Notes: a model not told the origin generated them from the letters alone. A DNA stretch of 64,000 nucleotides from JABWAN01 sp041918175 (GCA_041918175.1 JAYRWE010000094.1:449205-513204); one strand, 5' to 3'; positions 17,321 through 26,569 are shown, numbered from the stretch's first letter. Program-made: numbers and translations.

Positions 17321-17349
17321 TTCAAGCAACGGCCAAACCGTTGCTTGAA
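17321..17349 (-). terminator. palindromic hairpin after TIM-barrel gene
   Basis: Perfect 12-base arms (TTCAAGCAACGG at 17321-17332, CCGTTGCTTGAA at 17338-17349) with a 5-base loop lie just downstream of the minus-strand gene ending at 17364. No long U-run follows, so it may be a weak terminator or a REP-type stem. Confidence 0.5.
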
Positions 17350-17363
17350 CCTATATATGTAGA

Positions 17364-18197
17364 TCAAAACTTCAGCGCTTTCAAATGCTGAATGCTCGCA
17401 GCGACGCTTTGGATCGGATCGCTCGGGCTATCGTGCTCCACAATAAAATGCTGCAAGCCGGCTTTCTGCGCGTGCGCGAAGATTTTGCCGAAGTCGATTT
17501 TACCTTTGCCGACATCGACCATCTTGCCATCGGCGTCCATGTCTTTCACATGGCAGAGCGCATAACGGCCCGGGGCTTTATCGAAATAAGCCATCACGTC
17601 TTTGCCCGCTTTCGCGATCCAAAACAAATCGATCTCCATCTGCACCAGCTTGGGATCGGTTTCGGCGAGCAACACGTCAAAGGGGATTTGGCCGTCAATC
17701 GTTTCGAACTCGAAGTCGTGATTGTGATACGCGAAATGCACGCCCGCTTTGTTGCACGCCTCGCCAAACTTGTTGAACGAGGCCGCGAGCCTTTTGTAAT
17801 TGTCCATGGTGCGCATCTCCGGGCCAATCCATGGGCACACGACGTATTTGTGCCCGAGCGTGGTTGCGGTTTCGAGTATCCAGTCGAGCTTTTGTTCGAA
17901 CACGGCCAAGCCTTGATGCGTGGAGGGCGCTTTCACGCCGAGGTCGTCCAAAAATTTTCTAAGCTCTTTCGGCTTGCGCTCATAATAGCCCGCGAACTCA
18001 AACTCTTTATAGCCGAGCGCGGCGAGTTTTTTAAGTACGCCTTCAAAATCTTTGTCCAGCAAACTGCGGAGTGTGTAAAGCTGCACGCCGATACGCTCTA
18101 AAGATTTTTCTTTGGCAAAGAGTGATTTCGTCTCGAGCGCATACCAACCGGCGAGCACGCTGGCCGAGGTTTTGAGAAAATTTCTGCGATTCAACAT
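17364..18197 (-). CDS. Tat-exported sugar phosphate isomerase/epimerase-like TIM barrel
   Basis: A 277-residue protein whose N-terminus 'MLNRRNFLKTSASVLAG' is a twin-arginine signal. The rest is an AP-endonuclease-2/xylose isomerase-like TIM barrel: 'IGVQLYTLRSLLD', 'VHFAYHNHDFEFE', 'VQMEIDLFWIAKAGKD', 'ALCHVKDMD' and 'HFIVEHDSP', which carry the Glu, His and Asp metal ligands of the family. Related exported proteins act on sugars or inositols outside the cytoplasm; the substrate is unknown. Start has AGGAG six bases upstream. Confidence 0.85.
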   Translation of the reverse strand: MLNRRNFLKTSASVLAGWYALETKSLFAKEKSLERIGVQLYTLRSLLDKDFEGVLKKLAALGYKEFEFAGYYERKPKELRKFLDDLGVKAPSTHQGLAVFEQKLDWILETATTLGHKYVVCPWIGPEMRTMDNYKRLAASFNKFGEACNKAGVHFAYHNHDFEFETIDGQIPFDVLLAETDPKLVQMEIDLFWIAKAGKDVMAYFDKAPGRYALCHVKDMDADGKMVDVGKGKIDFGKIFAHAQKAGLQHFIVEHDSPSDPIQSVAASIQHLKALKF

Positions 18198-18240
18198 CGG
18201 AGTCTCCTGATTTTTCCAGTGGGTTTTGAAAAGCGAACGT

Positions 18241-18305
18241 TCGTAGTGATGCCTTTAGGCATTTTCGTTCATGCATCTCAACGCCTGAAGGCACCACTAC
18301 AAACG
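18241..18305. repeat. REP-like inverted repeat, family C copy 1
   Basis: Arms TCGTAGTGATGCCTTTAGGC (18241 on) and CGCCTGAAGGCACCACTAC (about 18282-18300) face each other across a 20-base spacer. Each arm also contains a small palindrome (GCCTTTAGGC, GCCTGAAGGC). Related copies lie at 22491-22555 and 26587-26655. Confidence 0.75.
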
Positions 18306-18325
18306 TTAGTGGATTCGTGAAAAGC

Positions 18326-18592
18326 TCACGCGCTTTTCCAGCGCGCGAGCTTGGGAATGTTGCGCGTGAACAATCCTGCGATGAAGCCGGGAAAGCCAAA
18401 CTCTTTCAGCTTACCCTTCACGAGCGTTTGCATTTGCTCAACCGTCATGTCGGGCTTCGTGAATTTTCCGGCGACGTAGCAGCGGCTGCAATACATTGTG
18501 CTCTTTGAGCCATCGGAGTTTGTTCCGCCGCCTTTTTCATCGCGCTTCATGGGCATGCCGCAGCTTTGGCAGTTTTTGTAAGTTTGCTCCAT
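18326..18592 (-). CDS. putative zinc-ribbon protein
   Basis: An 88-residue protein with two zinc-knuckle pairs: 'CQSCGMPM' (C8, C11) and 'YCSRCYVAGKF', spaced as in the putative zinc ribbon family PF12674, followed by the conserved 'TKPDMTVEQMQTLVKGKLKE'. Its function is unknown; homologues are small cytoplasmic proteins. The start at 18592 is chosen for AAGGAG seven bases upstream rather than an alternative further out. A family C repeat lies just beyond its stop. Confidence 0.8.
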   Translation of the reverse strand: MEQTYKNCQSCGMPMKRDEKGGGTNSDGSKSTMYCSRCYVAGKFTKPDMTVEQMQTLVKGKLKEFGFPGFIAGLFTRNIPKLARWKSA

Positions 18593-18769
18593 CGTTGGAC
18601 TCCTTTCTTGCAGGTGCAATTTTCTTGCATCGCCTTCCGCTCACTGTCATTGCCTTTTCTAGTGTTCGAGATACAACCAAATCGAAGAGAAGCGCCGAGC
18701 ACGAGGGAAGACTCTTACAGAATGACAATCTGAGGGTATTGACTAAAGCTAAAAAATATTTTGTCGCAC

Positions 18770-20518
18770 TCACGGCGCAGCACGATTGCTCTGCGCTTTC
18801 CTTCCCAGCAACGGTCTTTGTGTGAAAGTAGTTTCGCCTTCGACGACGTGAATTTCTTGCTTGGCTTCGACTCCGACAAACTTATCGACACGTGCGCTCG
18901 GCCAATAAACCATAAGTGAATCAACTCGCGCGGCCATTCCCAATCCGAACGTCGCGGTTTTTTCCGAGGAGGAAAGATAGCTCGATCCCGTGCGCACGCG
19001 GCGCTCCATTCTGTGTTTGCCAACAACCGCAACAATGCGCGCGCTCACGGCGTCGCGGTTGCTCTGCTTGCCTTCGAGGCGCACACGCAGAAAATTGGGA
19101 TCGACATAATCATTGCGCCAGAGATGCACTGCGCCGGAATTTTCGGTGAGCAAAATATCCGCGTCGCCGTCGCGATCATAATCGCCAAACGCTGCGCCGC
19201 GCGCGACGAGCGCTTGCGCAAACACGCCGCCGAGTTTTTTTCCAACCTCTTCAAAAGTGCCGTCATTGTTGCTCAAAAAAAGCTGCGGCGGCTGTTCATA
19301 CGTGATGCCGTCCATAAATTTCGTGCGCACGGGATAAACGTGCCCGTTCGCAATGAAGAGATCGAGATCGCAGTCGAAATCAACATCCATCAAGAAAAGG
19401 CCGAAGGTGAGCATGGGCAAAGTAGGGCGTCCGATTTTCGAGAGCGCAGAGCGATCGGCAAACCAACCTTTGCCGGTGTAGCGATACACGCCGACCATCT
19501 CTTGCGAAAAATTTCCGACGAACACGGAAACGTGGCCGGTCGAATCCGTCACGCCCGCGTCGATGCCCATGCCGGCGCGCGCTTCGCCAAGCTCGCTATA
19601 TGCAATGCCGGCAATCGTTCCTTTCTCGGTGAAGGTGCCGTCGCGATCATTTTCATAAAGCAACGTGCGCTCGCCGTCATTCGCAATCACCAAATCCGAC
19701 CAACCGTCTTGGTTGAAGTCCATCTCCGCAATGCCGAGTGATTTGCCCGGCGCATTGGCAAAGCCGGCTTGCGTGGTTTGATTCGTGAAAGTGCCGTCGC
19801 CATTGTTGTGATAAAAAGTATTCTCCACACCAACGTACATGCCGGGCGGACAATAATCTTTCGAGCCGCCTTCCACCAAACAGGTAATGTCTTTCTCCGG
19901 CGACCAATCCGCGTAATTGCAAACGTAGAGATCGAGCCAACCGTCGTGATCCGCATCGAAGAAATTCGCGGAGCTGCTCCAACGCACGGGATCGACCACG
20001 CCCGCTTGTTTGCCGACTTCAACGAAGACGCCGCCTTCGTTGCGGAAGAGCATGTTGCGCGCGAGCGCAGTGAAATAGAAATCTTCGTCGCCGTCATTGT
20101 CGTAATCCGCGACGGTGAGGCCGGTGCCGTATGCGCGAATGTGATCGAGTCCGGCTTCTTTTGTTTTGAGGGAAAAAGTGCCGTCGCCGTTATTGCGATA
20201 GAGCCAAAGGCCGGGCGTATCAGGAATGGATCTGGGCGCGAGCGAGCCGCCGCCTACGAGGAGAATGTCGAGCCAATCATCGTTGTCGTAATCAATGAAG
20301 CCGCAGCCTGCGGCCATTTGCTCGGGAAACCAAACTTTGCCGAATGCGCCATTGTTGTATTTGAACCCAGAGAGGCCGGCTAATGCAGTGACTTCGGTGA
20401 AGGAGGGAGAGGCTGTGGATAAGCTTGCAGGTGTTATATAATTTGATGACTCAGTGTCTTTATTTGCGCTGCATCGCAAGAATGCCAGTGAGAAAAGAAC
20501 AGAAAACAGCAATCGCAT
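18770..20518 (-). CDS. CRTAC1-like FG-GAP repeat / ASPIC-UnbV protein
   Basis: About 582 residues from ATG 20518, or 605 from ATG 20587; neither has a good ribosome site. The shorter start gives a compact signal 'LLFSVLFSLAFLRCSANK' that could be lipoprotein-type, although Arg before the Cys is unusual. The body has FG-GAP repeats ('DYDNDDWLDILLVGGG', 'DYDNDGDEDFYFTAL', 'DADHDGWLDLYVCNY') and a C-terminal ASPIC/UnbV domain ('DSLMVYWPSARVDKF'). It is colinear with the protein at 5601 through its whole length, including the 'AGMGIDAGVTD' and 'FGLFLMDVDFDCDLDLFIANG' blocks. The two are probably paralogues. Confidence 0.8.
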   Translation of the reverse strand: MRLLFSVLFSLAFLRCSANKDTESSNYITPASLSTASPSFTEVTALAGLSGFKYNNGAFGKVWFPEQMAAGCGFIDYDNDDWLDILLVGGGSLAPRSIPDTPGLWLYRNNGDGTFSLKTKEAGLDHIRAYGTGLTVADYDNDGDEDFYFTALARNMLFRNEGGVFVEVGKQAGVVDPVRWSSSANFFDADHDGWLDLYVCNYADWSPEKDITCLVEGGSKDYCPPGMYVGVENTFYHNNGDGTFTNQTTQAGFANAPGKSLGIAEMDFNQDGWSDLVIANDGERTLLYENDRDGTFTEKGTIAGIAYSELGEARAGMGIDAGVTDSTGHVSVFVGNFSQEMVGVYRYTGKGWFADRSALSKIGRPTLPMLTFGLFLMDVDFDCDLDLFIANGHVYPVRTKFMDGITYEQPPQLFLSNNDGTFEEVGKKLGGVFAQALVARGAAFGDYDRDGDADILLTENSGAVHLWRNDYVDPNFLRVRLEGKQSNRDAVSARIVAVVGKHRMERRVRTGSSYLSSSEKTATFGLGMAARVDSLMVYWPSARVDKFVGVEAKQEIHVVEGETTFTQRPLLGRKAQSNRAAP

Positions 20519-20623
20519 CAATGAAGATTTCCATAAGAAGCCGAGCTTGACTTTTTCGGAAAAGTTGCGCAGTTTGGCAGCGTTCATAATTAGAGTTTAA
20601 GAATGTACATGATGGAGGCTAAC

Positions 20624-20992
20624 ATGCAAGGCTATACTTTACCACGCGAGACTTTTAATCTATTGCTCGAAGTATTTGGCGAGCAGCAAAAGGCGGAAAA
20701 ATTCGCCCAGGCCATGGAGTCCGCAATCGCGGCCATTGACCACAAGGCCACGGAGCGAATCGTCGATAAAAAAGAAATGATCAAAATTGAAGTTCGAGAA
20801 GAGCTTAGAAAAGAACTGGTAACCCGGGAGATGTTCGAAAGTTTTAGCATAGAGGTGAGGGAACGGTTCAACGTCGTTGACGAAAAGTTCAAGGGCCTCA
20901 ATCTCAGATTGAATCTTTTTCTCGCCATTGCTTTAATCGCCTTGACGTTTGCCAACCCGGCTTTTGTCGTATTGATTCAAAAATTATTTTGA
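20624..20992 (+). CDS. coiled-coil protein with C-terminal membrane anchor
   Basis: A 122-residue protein. The start at 20624 has GGAGG five bases upstream. A helix-rich region (about residues 25-95, 'IKIEVREELRKELVTREMF') is predicted to form a coiled coil and is followed by a hydrophobic segment 'LNLFLAIALIALTFANPAF' near the C-terminus. The pattern resembles DUF1640/CCDC90-type proteins often found near Rpn-like genes, but I do not recognise a defined function. It is one of the few plus-strand genes in this part of the window and is transcribed divergently from the CRTAC1-like gene. Confidence 0.6.
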   Translation: MQGYTLPRETFNLLLEVFGEQQKAEKFAQAMESAIAAIDHKATERIVDKKEMIKIEVREELRKELVTREMFESFSIEVRERFNVVDEKFKGLNLRLNLFLAIALIALTFANPAFVVLIQKLF

Positions 20993-21099
20993 AAGCACGT
21001 GAGCAACGAAAATACAACAACCTTCCCTTCGATTAGCCGGCAACGCAGGTAGATACGTGCGCATCGCGGTTCTCCTCGATTTAAAAATTCCCCACCGCT

Positions 21100-21618
21100 T
21101 CACTTCACTTCATACTCCAACGAAACAATTCCGGACGTGGGGTAAACTTTATGGCTCACAAGTTTCAACTTCGTTTGCTGCGCCGGCGCGGGTAGGAATG
21201 AAATTCCTCCGCCGAGCAGCACAGGCACAATCGCCACTTCCACCCGATCGACACAACCGAGCGCAAGCAAGCTGCGAAATAATCCGCCGCCGCCAAAGAG
21301 CCAAATGTCTTTTCCCGATTGCGCCCGCAGTTCCGTTACAACTTTCTCGGCATTGTCCGCAACAATGGTCACGTCCGGATAATCGCTTTGCCGCAAAGTT
21401 TTTGAGAAGACCACGGTCTTCGTTCCCGGCGAAGCGCCGCCTTGCCCACTCTTCACCATCATCTCAAAAGTTTTGCGGCCAAGGAGAAACGTATCGAACT
21501 GGCTGAAGATCGCGTTGAAGTCGATGTCGGGATCCATGACGATCCAATCGGCTTCGCCGTTGGGCCCGGCAATGTAGCCGTCCAAACTCATGGCAACAGC
21601 ATAGCGAATACGTCTCAT
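21100..21618 (-). CDS. dihydrofolate reductase-family (RibD C-terminal) protein
   Basis: A 172-residue cytoplasmic protein beginning 'MRRIRYAVAMSLDGYIAGPNG', typical of YwjB/YyaP-type members of the DHFR/RibD C-terminal superfamily. Other matching blocks are 'FDTFLLGRKTFEMM', 'VVFSKTLRQSDYPDVTIV' and 'DIWLFGGGGLFRSLL'. These proteins bind NADPH; most have no proven substrate. The start uses AAGG upstream, with a longer alternative at 21642. Confidence 0.85.
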   Translation of the reverse strand: MRRIRYAVAMSLDGYIAGPNGEADWIVMDPDIDFNAIFSQFDTFLLGRKTFEMMVKSGQGGASPGTKTVVFSKTLRQSDYPDVTIVADNAEKVVTELRAQSGKDIWLFGGGGLFRSLLALGCVDRVEVAIVPVLLGGGISFLPAPAQQTKLKLVSHKVYPTSGIVSLEYEVK

Positions 21619-21695
21619 AAATACCTTTTGCCAAACTCGCACAATTCGGCAAACACATTGTTTGATAAAAAACCGGACCTCTTCGCTTAATCAAC

Positions 21696-22052
21696 CTAAC
21701 TCAAACGGTGCGTTGTATCAAAAAGGTCGATGGTCCATGCAATCGCAAGTAAGACTTCGGCCAATTGCTCCTGGCTCAACACTCCCATTCTTCGAACAAG
21801 AGAACTCACTTCGAGAGGTTGGATGAGATGGGTTTGGGCAATCGTATCGGTGGTTAAACCGCCGACACCCGCGGGAAAGAGAACATGATTCGAATATGCA
21901 GCACGTTCTTTTACGAAGGAAGACGTACAGGGCACAACCAAAATCAAGCGACCACGGTTCAACTCATCGCGGGAAACGACGAGAGCCGGCCGCTCCCACC
22001 CTTCTTGAAACTCCGCCCACCAAATTTCCCCTTGTTTAGGATAATCCGCCAT
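21696..22052 (-). CDS. PemK/MazF-family toxin
   Basis: A 118-residue toxin of the type II PemK/MazF family: 'KQGEIWWAEFQEGWERPALV', 'VVPCTSSF', 'NHVLFPAGVGGL'. These enzymes cut mRNA at short sequences. The start overlaps the antitoxin stop (TAATG), so the two are translationally coupled. The expected order of antitoxin then toxin is present. Confidence 0.85.
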   Translation of the reverse strand: MADYPKQGEIWWAEFQEGWERPALVVSRDELNRGRLILVVPCTSSFVKERAAYSNHVLFPAGVGGLTTDTIAQTHLIQPLEVSSLVRRMGVLSQEQLAEVLLAIAWTIDLFDTTHRLS

Positions 22053-22267
22053 TATCCTTCTGCTCCTTTGAGCTGCTGTGCGAGGCGGCCGCGGCAGGCG
22101 CGAACAAATCTCACGTCCTCCTCTTCCAACACTTCGGGCAACACGTTTCCATTGTTTTGAGCGATCACGCCGGGCAGGGTAACGATGACGCGCGTTCCTT
22201 CCAACACTTGAACCTCTGCCGGCAGTTTAATCAACCCGTTTTGCACTGTTCCTTGGACCGTAATCAT
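22052..22267 (-). CDS. antitoxin of the MazF pair, DUF104-like
   Basis: A 71-residue protein: 'MITVQGTVQNGLIKLPAEVQVLEGTRVIVTL' resembles DUF104/AF2212-type antitoxins with the short beta-strand DNA-binding N-terminus. The C-terminus ('EEEDVRFVRACRGRLAQQL') is helical and acidic, suitable for wrapping the toxin. AGGAG nine bases upstream sets the start. It directly precedes the MazF-like gene. Confidence 0.7.
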   Translation of the reverse strand: MITVQGTVQNGLIKLPAEVQVLEGTRVIVTLPGVIAQNNGNVLPEVLEEEDVRFVRACRGRLAQQLKGAEG

Positions 22268-22490
22268 TTTAATCTGCTCCTATAGAATTGCTCTGCTCGT
22301 TTCGGGTGAGATTGTACCGTGACAGTTATATCGCGCGCACTGTTTCTTCGCGACATGAATGTGGCGGTACTCTGCTTTGTGCGTGCCAACCAACCCCAAA
22401 TGCGAGGGTCGCCTCGCAAACAAGGGCGCAAAGCAATCTGCCAAAAACTCTAAAGAAAGGCAACGATAAATCTCGCCTAGCGTCATGCGC
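22268..22490. other. intergenic stretch upstream of antitoxin
   Basis: No supported gene was seen. Short frames on both strands lack ribosome sites and family resemblance. Together with the repeat at 22491-22555 it separates the toxin-antitoxin operon from the cytochrome gene; promoter elements for the antitoxin gene are probably here but none is clear. Confidence 0.5.
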
Positions 22491-22555
22491 TCGTAGTAAC
22501 TCCTTTCGGGGCGAGCTCATAAAACAAGCGGCGCCTAAAGGCGCTACTACGAACG
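22491..22555. repeat. REP-like inverted repeat, family C copy 2
   Basis: Arms TCGTAGTAACTCCTTTCGGG (22491-22510) and GCGCCTAAAGGCGCTACTAC (22530-22549) form the same two-stem layout as family C copy 1. Stem cores CCTTTCGGGG and GCGCCTAAAGGCGC are themselves palindromic. Confidence 0.7.
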
Positions 22556-22570
22556 AGTACAACGCTCGTC

Positions 22571-25231
22571 TCATCGTTTGCCGCCCGCACCGGAGCGCGG
22601 CGTATGATTATAAACCGACTCCAACTCCAACGAAAGCGGGGTGGCATCTTGCGGGCGCAGTGAACGCAGCACGTGGGCGTGAATGGGTTGCGCTTCATTG
22701 TTGGCCGCGGGATGGTTCTGTTTGAAATTCGCGGTCACGGCCATCGCGTCTTCATCGTCTTTGTGATACTCATACAGCTTGCGTGCTGCTTCAAACTCGG
22801 CTTCGCGGCCAAGCGCGCCGAGCGTGAGCATGCGATTGTACAAACCACCGAGATCTTCGGGATCAATCGCAAGCGTGCGATCAATCCATTCGAGCGCTGC
22901 GTCGTAACGCCCCGCAAGATATTCCGTGCGGCCAATATCGAGCAAGAGCACGCGATCATGTGGATACGTCTCCGCGACTTTCTTCCAATCCGCAATCGCT
23001 TCGTCGTAAGCGCCCTGCTTCTTGTTCAACGCGCCGCGAAAGTAGGCGGTCTTCAAATAACCCGCACGACGCGCTTCCGCCTCTTTTAAAATTTCCAAGC
23101 CGCGATCAACCTGGCCTTCGGTGAAAAACACGCGGCCTTGATTGATGGGGCCTTCGGGATTTTTCGGCGCGAGCTTCGTGACTTGTTTGAATGCTTCGAG
23201 CGCGGCTTTGGTATCGCTTTCTAACAACAAACCGATGCCGTAATCATTCCAACGTTCCCACAACGGGCGATGCGCAAGCGGCACGCTCGTGGTTTGGCGC
23301 TTTGCGGTTGACATGGCGATGATGGGTTGCACCGGCAACTCTTTGCCTTCAAACACAAACTCGTTGTACTCTTGCGTGAACTTGCGATAGTTGAGCGTGG
23401 CTTCAAGCTCGGTGATGCTCACACCGGAAGGCACGCGAAAACGATAGTGCACGGTGCGCGCGGTGCCGGGGCCGATGACGTTCGCATAAATCGTCGCGAC
23501 CCAGTTGTGAATATCGCGCTTGCCGATGAGCTTGCTCGCGCGGCCCACAAGTTTTGCGCGGAAGAAATGCGCAGTGGAATCCACGCGGCCAAAGTTATCG
23601 AGCAGGCCGGAAGCGAGCACGGTTTCACCGCTTTGATCTTTGGCTTTTAATTCCACCCACGGCTCGTTAGAATCGTTCGTGCCTTCGGGAAAGATGTGGC
23701 CGACTTTGCGATTGCGCACGACGACAGTGGCTTTCACTTCGTCGTTGGCTTTGAGCACAGGCATGGCTTCGTTCGGGCCATAAACTTTGCCATTGACTTC
23801 GACATTGAAGAGATCAACCGTGACCACGGAATCTTGCAAAAACTTTTTGACGAGCGCGACTTGCTCGGGCGCGTCTTTCAACATCGGCAAAGTGGCGTTG
23901 GCCGTGGCGAAACGATGGCTGCGCACGAAGCCGTTGTCATTGCCTTCGTCGTTGGAAGGCACAAGCGGCATGTGGCAATCGTTGCAGGTTTTCGCGACGG
24001 GCGGCAGATAGAATGAGCGCACGATGTTGCCCGAAGCGCCGCTGTTGTGCCAGTTGTCATATTGATTCTGTCCGCGCTTCCAACGATAGGCGTTGACTTC
24101 GGGCGGAATGCCGACCTTGTGACACGCGCCGCAAAACTCCGGTGTGCGGTGCATAGGCTTGAGCATGGCGCGGCGGTGCGGCTCGGGTTTGGATTTGACG
24201 AGCTTGTTGTGAATCCATTGACCGGCCGGGTGTTGCGAGCGCGCGAAGGGATATTCATCCGGCTCGGCCATAACCACACGACCGTTGCCTTTCACGTCGC
24301 GTAACGCATCAATGGCGTGACACGAAAGGCAGGTGATGCCCGCTTGCGCGTTGGGATGCTCCATGTCGATGACTTTCGCATCTTGCATGCGGCCGGGGTA
24401 GAGCACCATCGCATCATGACACGAGGCGCACCAACGCACGGGCGCGACATCTTTTTGCTCAATTAAAAGCTCGATGGTTTTGCGGTAGTAGGGGTTGTTG
24501 AACGAGGAGAAATGATGCACCGACTCGTTCCACTGTTTGTAGATATCGGGATGGCAACCGGCTTGGCCGCAAGATTCGGAGCGGCCGAGGTCATCGTCTT
24601 TGAGAAAGTTTTGATGCGCGAGCGTAGTTTGGCCGGGTTCAAAAGTTTTTTGCGCTTTTTCGGGCAAATATTTTTGCCGGGTATTGTCTTGTTGGAGGCT
24701 AATAAAAAAAATGATGGAAACTACCACCCCGGCAATGAGTGTGATATTCAACGGATGGCGCAGCGCACTGCCCGCGCCGCTTTGCCACAAGCTGCCCCAT
24801 TCCAAAAAGTGAAAGCGCACGCCGCGCTTGAGGGCCACATGCAGGAGAAATCCGCCGATGGTCGTAATCGTCGTTGTAATGTGCAGCGGAATCATACCGG
24901 GCACGGTCGCGCCTTCAATCACCAACACAAAACCGCTGACGAGCAAAAGGCCCAGCGACACCACGGTGCTCAAGCCCGCCAGCGTAGCGGCGAGATTGCG
25001 CTTGATCTGCATCTTCATGACGTGCATCACGAGAAAGACGAGCACGGGCGCGACGAGCAGCGTGCCGAGCGCAACGTGGGTGAGCACGAGTATCATGTAG
25101 GTGATCGCAATCGAGCGATCGAACAGCAGCAGCAACAAACTATTCACGAGCAAAATCGCGAAACTTCCGAGGAGAATACTGACGAGGAGTTGTTGCGATT
25201 TGGGCAGGCGGGTATAGCGCTGGTTGAGCAT
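22571..25231 (-). CDS. membrane pentaheme cytochrome c with TPR tail
   Basis: An 886-residue protein from ATG 25231. The N-terminal 190 residues hold about five membrane segments ('LLVSILLGSFAILLVNSLLL', 'LVLTHVALGTLLVAPVLVFL', 'VVVSIIFFISL'). Five heme sites follow: CGQAGCH (a CX4CH type), CASCH, CLSCH, CGACH and CNDCH. The last 200 residues are TPR repeats ('KAALEAFKQVTKLAPKNPEG'). It probably passes electrons from the membrane to periplasmic or outer-membrane partners. It is downstream of the PorV-like gene in an apparent operon. It is distinct in topology from the lipoprotein cytochrome at 3018. Confidence 0.85.
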   Translation of the reverse strand: MLNQRYTRLPKSQQLLVSILLGSFAILLVNSLLLLLFDRSIAITYMILVLTHVALGTLLVAPVLVFLVMHVMKMQIKRNLAATLAGLSTVVSLGLLLVSGFVLVIEGATVPGMIPLHITTTITTIGGFLLHVALKRGVRFHFLEWGSLWQSGAGSALRHPLNITLIAGVVVSIIFFISLQQDNTRQKYLPEKAQKTFEPGQTTLAHQNFLKDDDLGRSESCGQAGCHPDIYKQWNESVHHFSSFNNPYYRKTIELLIEQKDVAPVRWCASCHDAMVLYPGRMQDAKVIDMEHPNAQAGITCLSCHAIDALRDVKGNGRVVMAEPDEYPFARSQHPAGQWIHNKLVKSKPEPHRRAMLKPMHRTPEFCGACHKVGIPPEVNAYRWKRGQNQYDNWHNSGASGNIVRSFYLPPVAKTCNDCHMPLVPSNDEGNDNGFVRSHRFATANATLPMLKDAPEQVALVKKFLQDSVVTVDLFNVEVNGKVYGPNEAMPVLKANDEVKATVVVRNRKVGHIFPEGTNDSNEPWVELKAKDQSGETVLASGLLDNFGRVDSTAHFFRAKLVGRASKLIGKRDIHNWVATIYANVIGPGTARTVHYRFRVPSGVSITELEATLNYRKFTQEYNEFVFEGKELPVQPIIAMSTAKRQTTSVPLAHRPLWERWNDYGIGLLLESDTKAALEAFKQVTKLAPKNPEGPINQGRVFFTEGQVDRGLEILKEAEARRAGYLKTAYFRGALNKKQGAYDEAIADWKKVAETYPHDRVLLLDIGRTEYLAGRYDAALEWIDRTLAIDPEDLGGLYNRMLTLGALGREAEFEAARKLYEYHKDDEDAMAVTANFKQNHPAANNEAQPIHAHVLRSLRPQDATPLSLELESVYNHTPRSGAGGKR

Positions 25232-25260
25232 GGCAGGAGACCTACTCTGTTTATTAGAGC

Positions 25261-25316
25261 AAAAGCATTTCAAATTTTAAATTGGAAATTTGCAATTGAA
25301 CATTTGAAATGCTTTT
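25261..25316. terminator. long AT-rich hairpin upstream of cytochrome gene
   Basis: Arms AAAAGCATTTCAAA (25261-25274) and TTTGAAATGCTTTT (25303-25316) are perfect 14-base complements with a 28-base loop that itself contains AAATTTGCAATT-like palindromic sequence. It lies between the PorV-like gene and the cytochrome gene. It could terminate part of the operon transcript, lowering cytochrome expression, or act as a processing site. A GC-rich imperfect inverted repeat (CTGCCGTTGCCTCC / GGAAGCAACGGCG) follows at about 25333-25402. Confidence 0.5.
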
Positions 25317-25525
25317 CGCTCCACATGAAAACCGCCCTGCCGTTGCCTCCTCAGTCGAATCGGGCGGCGCTCGACTGACTCAAAGCGGAAGCAACGGCGC
25401 GGGCGGTGGAAGATCGCTGGTTGTTGGTATCTTGTTGCTGGTCGCTCGTTATTTGATGCGGCGCTCAAACATATTTTATTCACCTAAAAACCGAGCAACG
25501 AGCTTCCAGAAACCGGCAACCAGAA

Positions 25526-26569
25526 TTAAAACGCGAAGCTAAACGTGAAGCGGTTCACGTTGTCGAATACGCCAAAGCTGGTGAAGGAATAATCGACCTT
25601 CAAGTTGCCCTGTGCGCCCATCTTGGTTTGCAGGCCGGCGCCGAAGGAGGCGCCTTCTTCCGTGTCCGCATCCGTGCCGATGGAATAGCCGCCGCGCAAC
25701 GCGACAACGTTGGAAAAGAGATATTCCGCGCCGACGTTTACGTGTTCTTGAAAATCACGCGGGCGTTCCGTTTCCACGGAGAGCAACAAGCCGTGTTTGC
25801 TATCGGCCATGCTGGTGAGGTCCAGCATATCCATGGACAAACCGATGCGAAAGGTGAGCGGCAGTTCGAAGCTTTCTTCGGCATAGGTCAAATCTTTCGC
25901 GAAGTTGCGCGCGGTCATGCCGAAGTTCAAGCTCTTCCAACCGGTGCGATAGAGAATGCCGAAGTCAAACGCCACGGTGTTGGTGCTATTGTCTTCGCGC
26001 TCCACCGTGGTGCCGTTCAAACGCAACGCCGAAGCACCAAGGTCTTCACGCACATATTTGACGTTTGCACCGAAGGTGAAACGATCGGACACGGCATAGC
26101 CATAGCCCACGCCGACGGACAAAGCCGAGGGGCTAAACGTGCCTAACTGGCGATAGCCGCTTTCCGAAGAACCGTCCCGAATGGTTTCTTCGAAATCGCC
26201 GTAATCTACTGCCATCACATTCACACCGAAAGTACCAAGGTTGCCGTTGGCCGGGCGAAATGCGATTGCGCCGTAGGAATAGTTGAAATCAACGATCCAG
26301 CGCGTTTGGCCAAGTGAAACGTTGACATTGTTTTTCAACCAGCCCAAAGCGCCGGGGTTGTAAAACATGGTCATGGCCGTGACTTGATCTTGCGAGGTCA
26401 TGGTGTTGCCCATGCCGGAGGCGCGCGCGTCCAACGACACGCTCAGAAACTTCATGCCGGTTTGTGCGCGCTTGTCCGTGGGCGTCTCCTCGGTTTGACC
26501 GAAGGCCACGCCGACCATGAGCAGCGCTAAGGCACCGAGCAAAAAAGCAATCAGGATATTTTTTCTCAT
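25526..26569 (-). CDS. PorV/PorQ-family outer-membrane beta-barrel
   Basis: A 347-residue outer-membrane protein with a signal peptide 'NILIAFLLGALALLMVGVAFGQ', then 'GMKFLSVSLDARASGMGNTM', a signature of PorV/PorQ-family (UPF0164) barrels, and a terminal Phe ('RFTFSFAF') typical of barrel strands. In Bacteroidota PorV shuttles T9SS cargo to the cell-surface sortase; whether this paralogue does so is inferred. The start uses GGAG six bases upstream. It follows the secreted FN3/sorting-domain gene in the same direction. Confidence 0.85.
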   Translation of the reverse strand: MRKNILIAFLLGALALLMVGVAFGQTEETPTDKRAQTGMKFLSVSLDARASGMGNTMTSQDQVTAMTMFYNPGALGWLKNNVNVSLGQTRWIVDFNYSYGAIAFRPANGNLGTFGVNVMAVDYGDFEETIRDGSSESGYRQLGTFSPSALSVGVGYGYAVSDRFTFGANVKYVREDLGASALRLNGTTVEREDNSTNTVAFDFGILYRTGWKSLNFGMTARNFAKDLTYAEESFELPLTFRIGLSMDMLDLTSMADSKHGLLLSVETERPRDFQEHVNVGAEYLFSNVVALRGGYSIGTDADTEEGASFGAGLQTKMGAQGNLKVDYSFTSFGVFDNVNRFTFSFAF

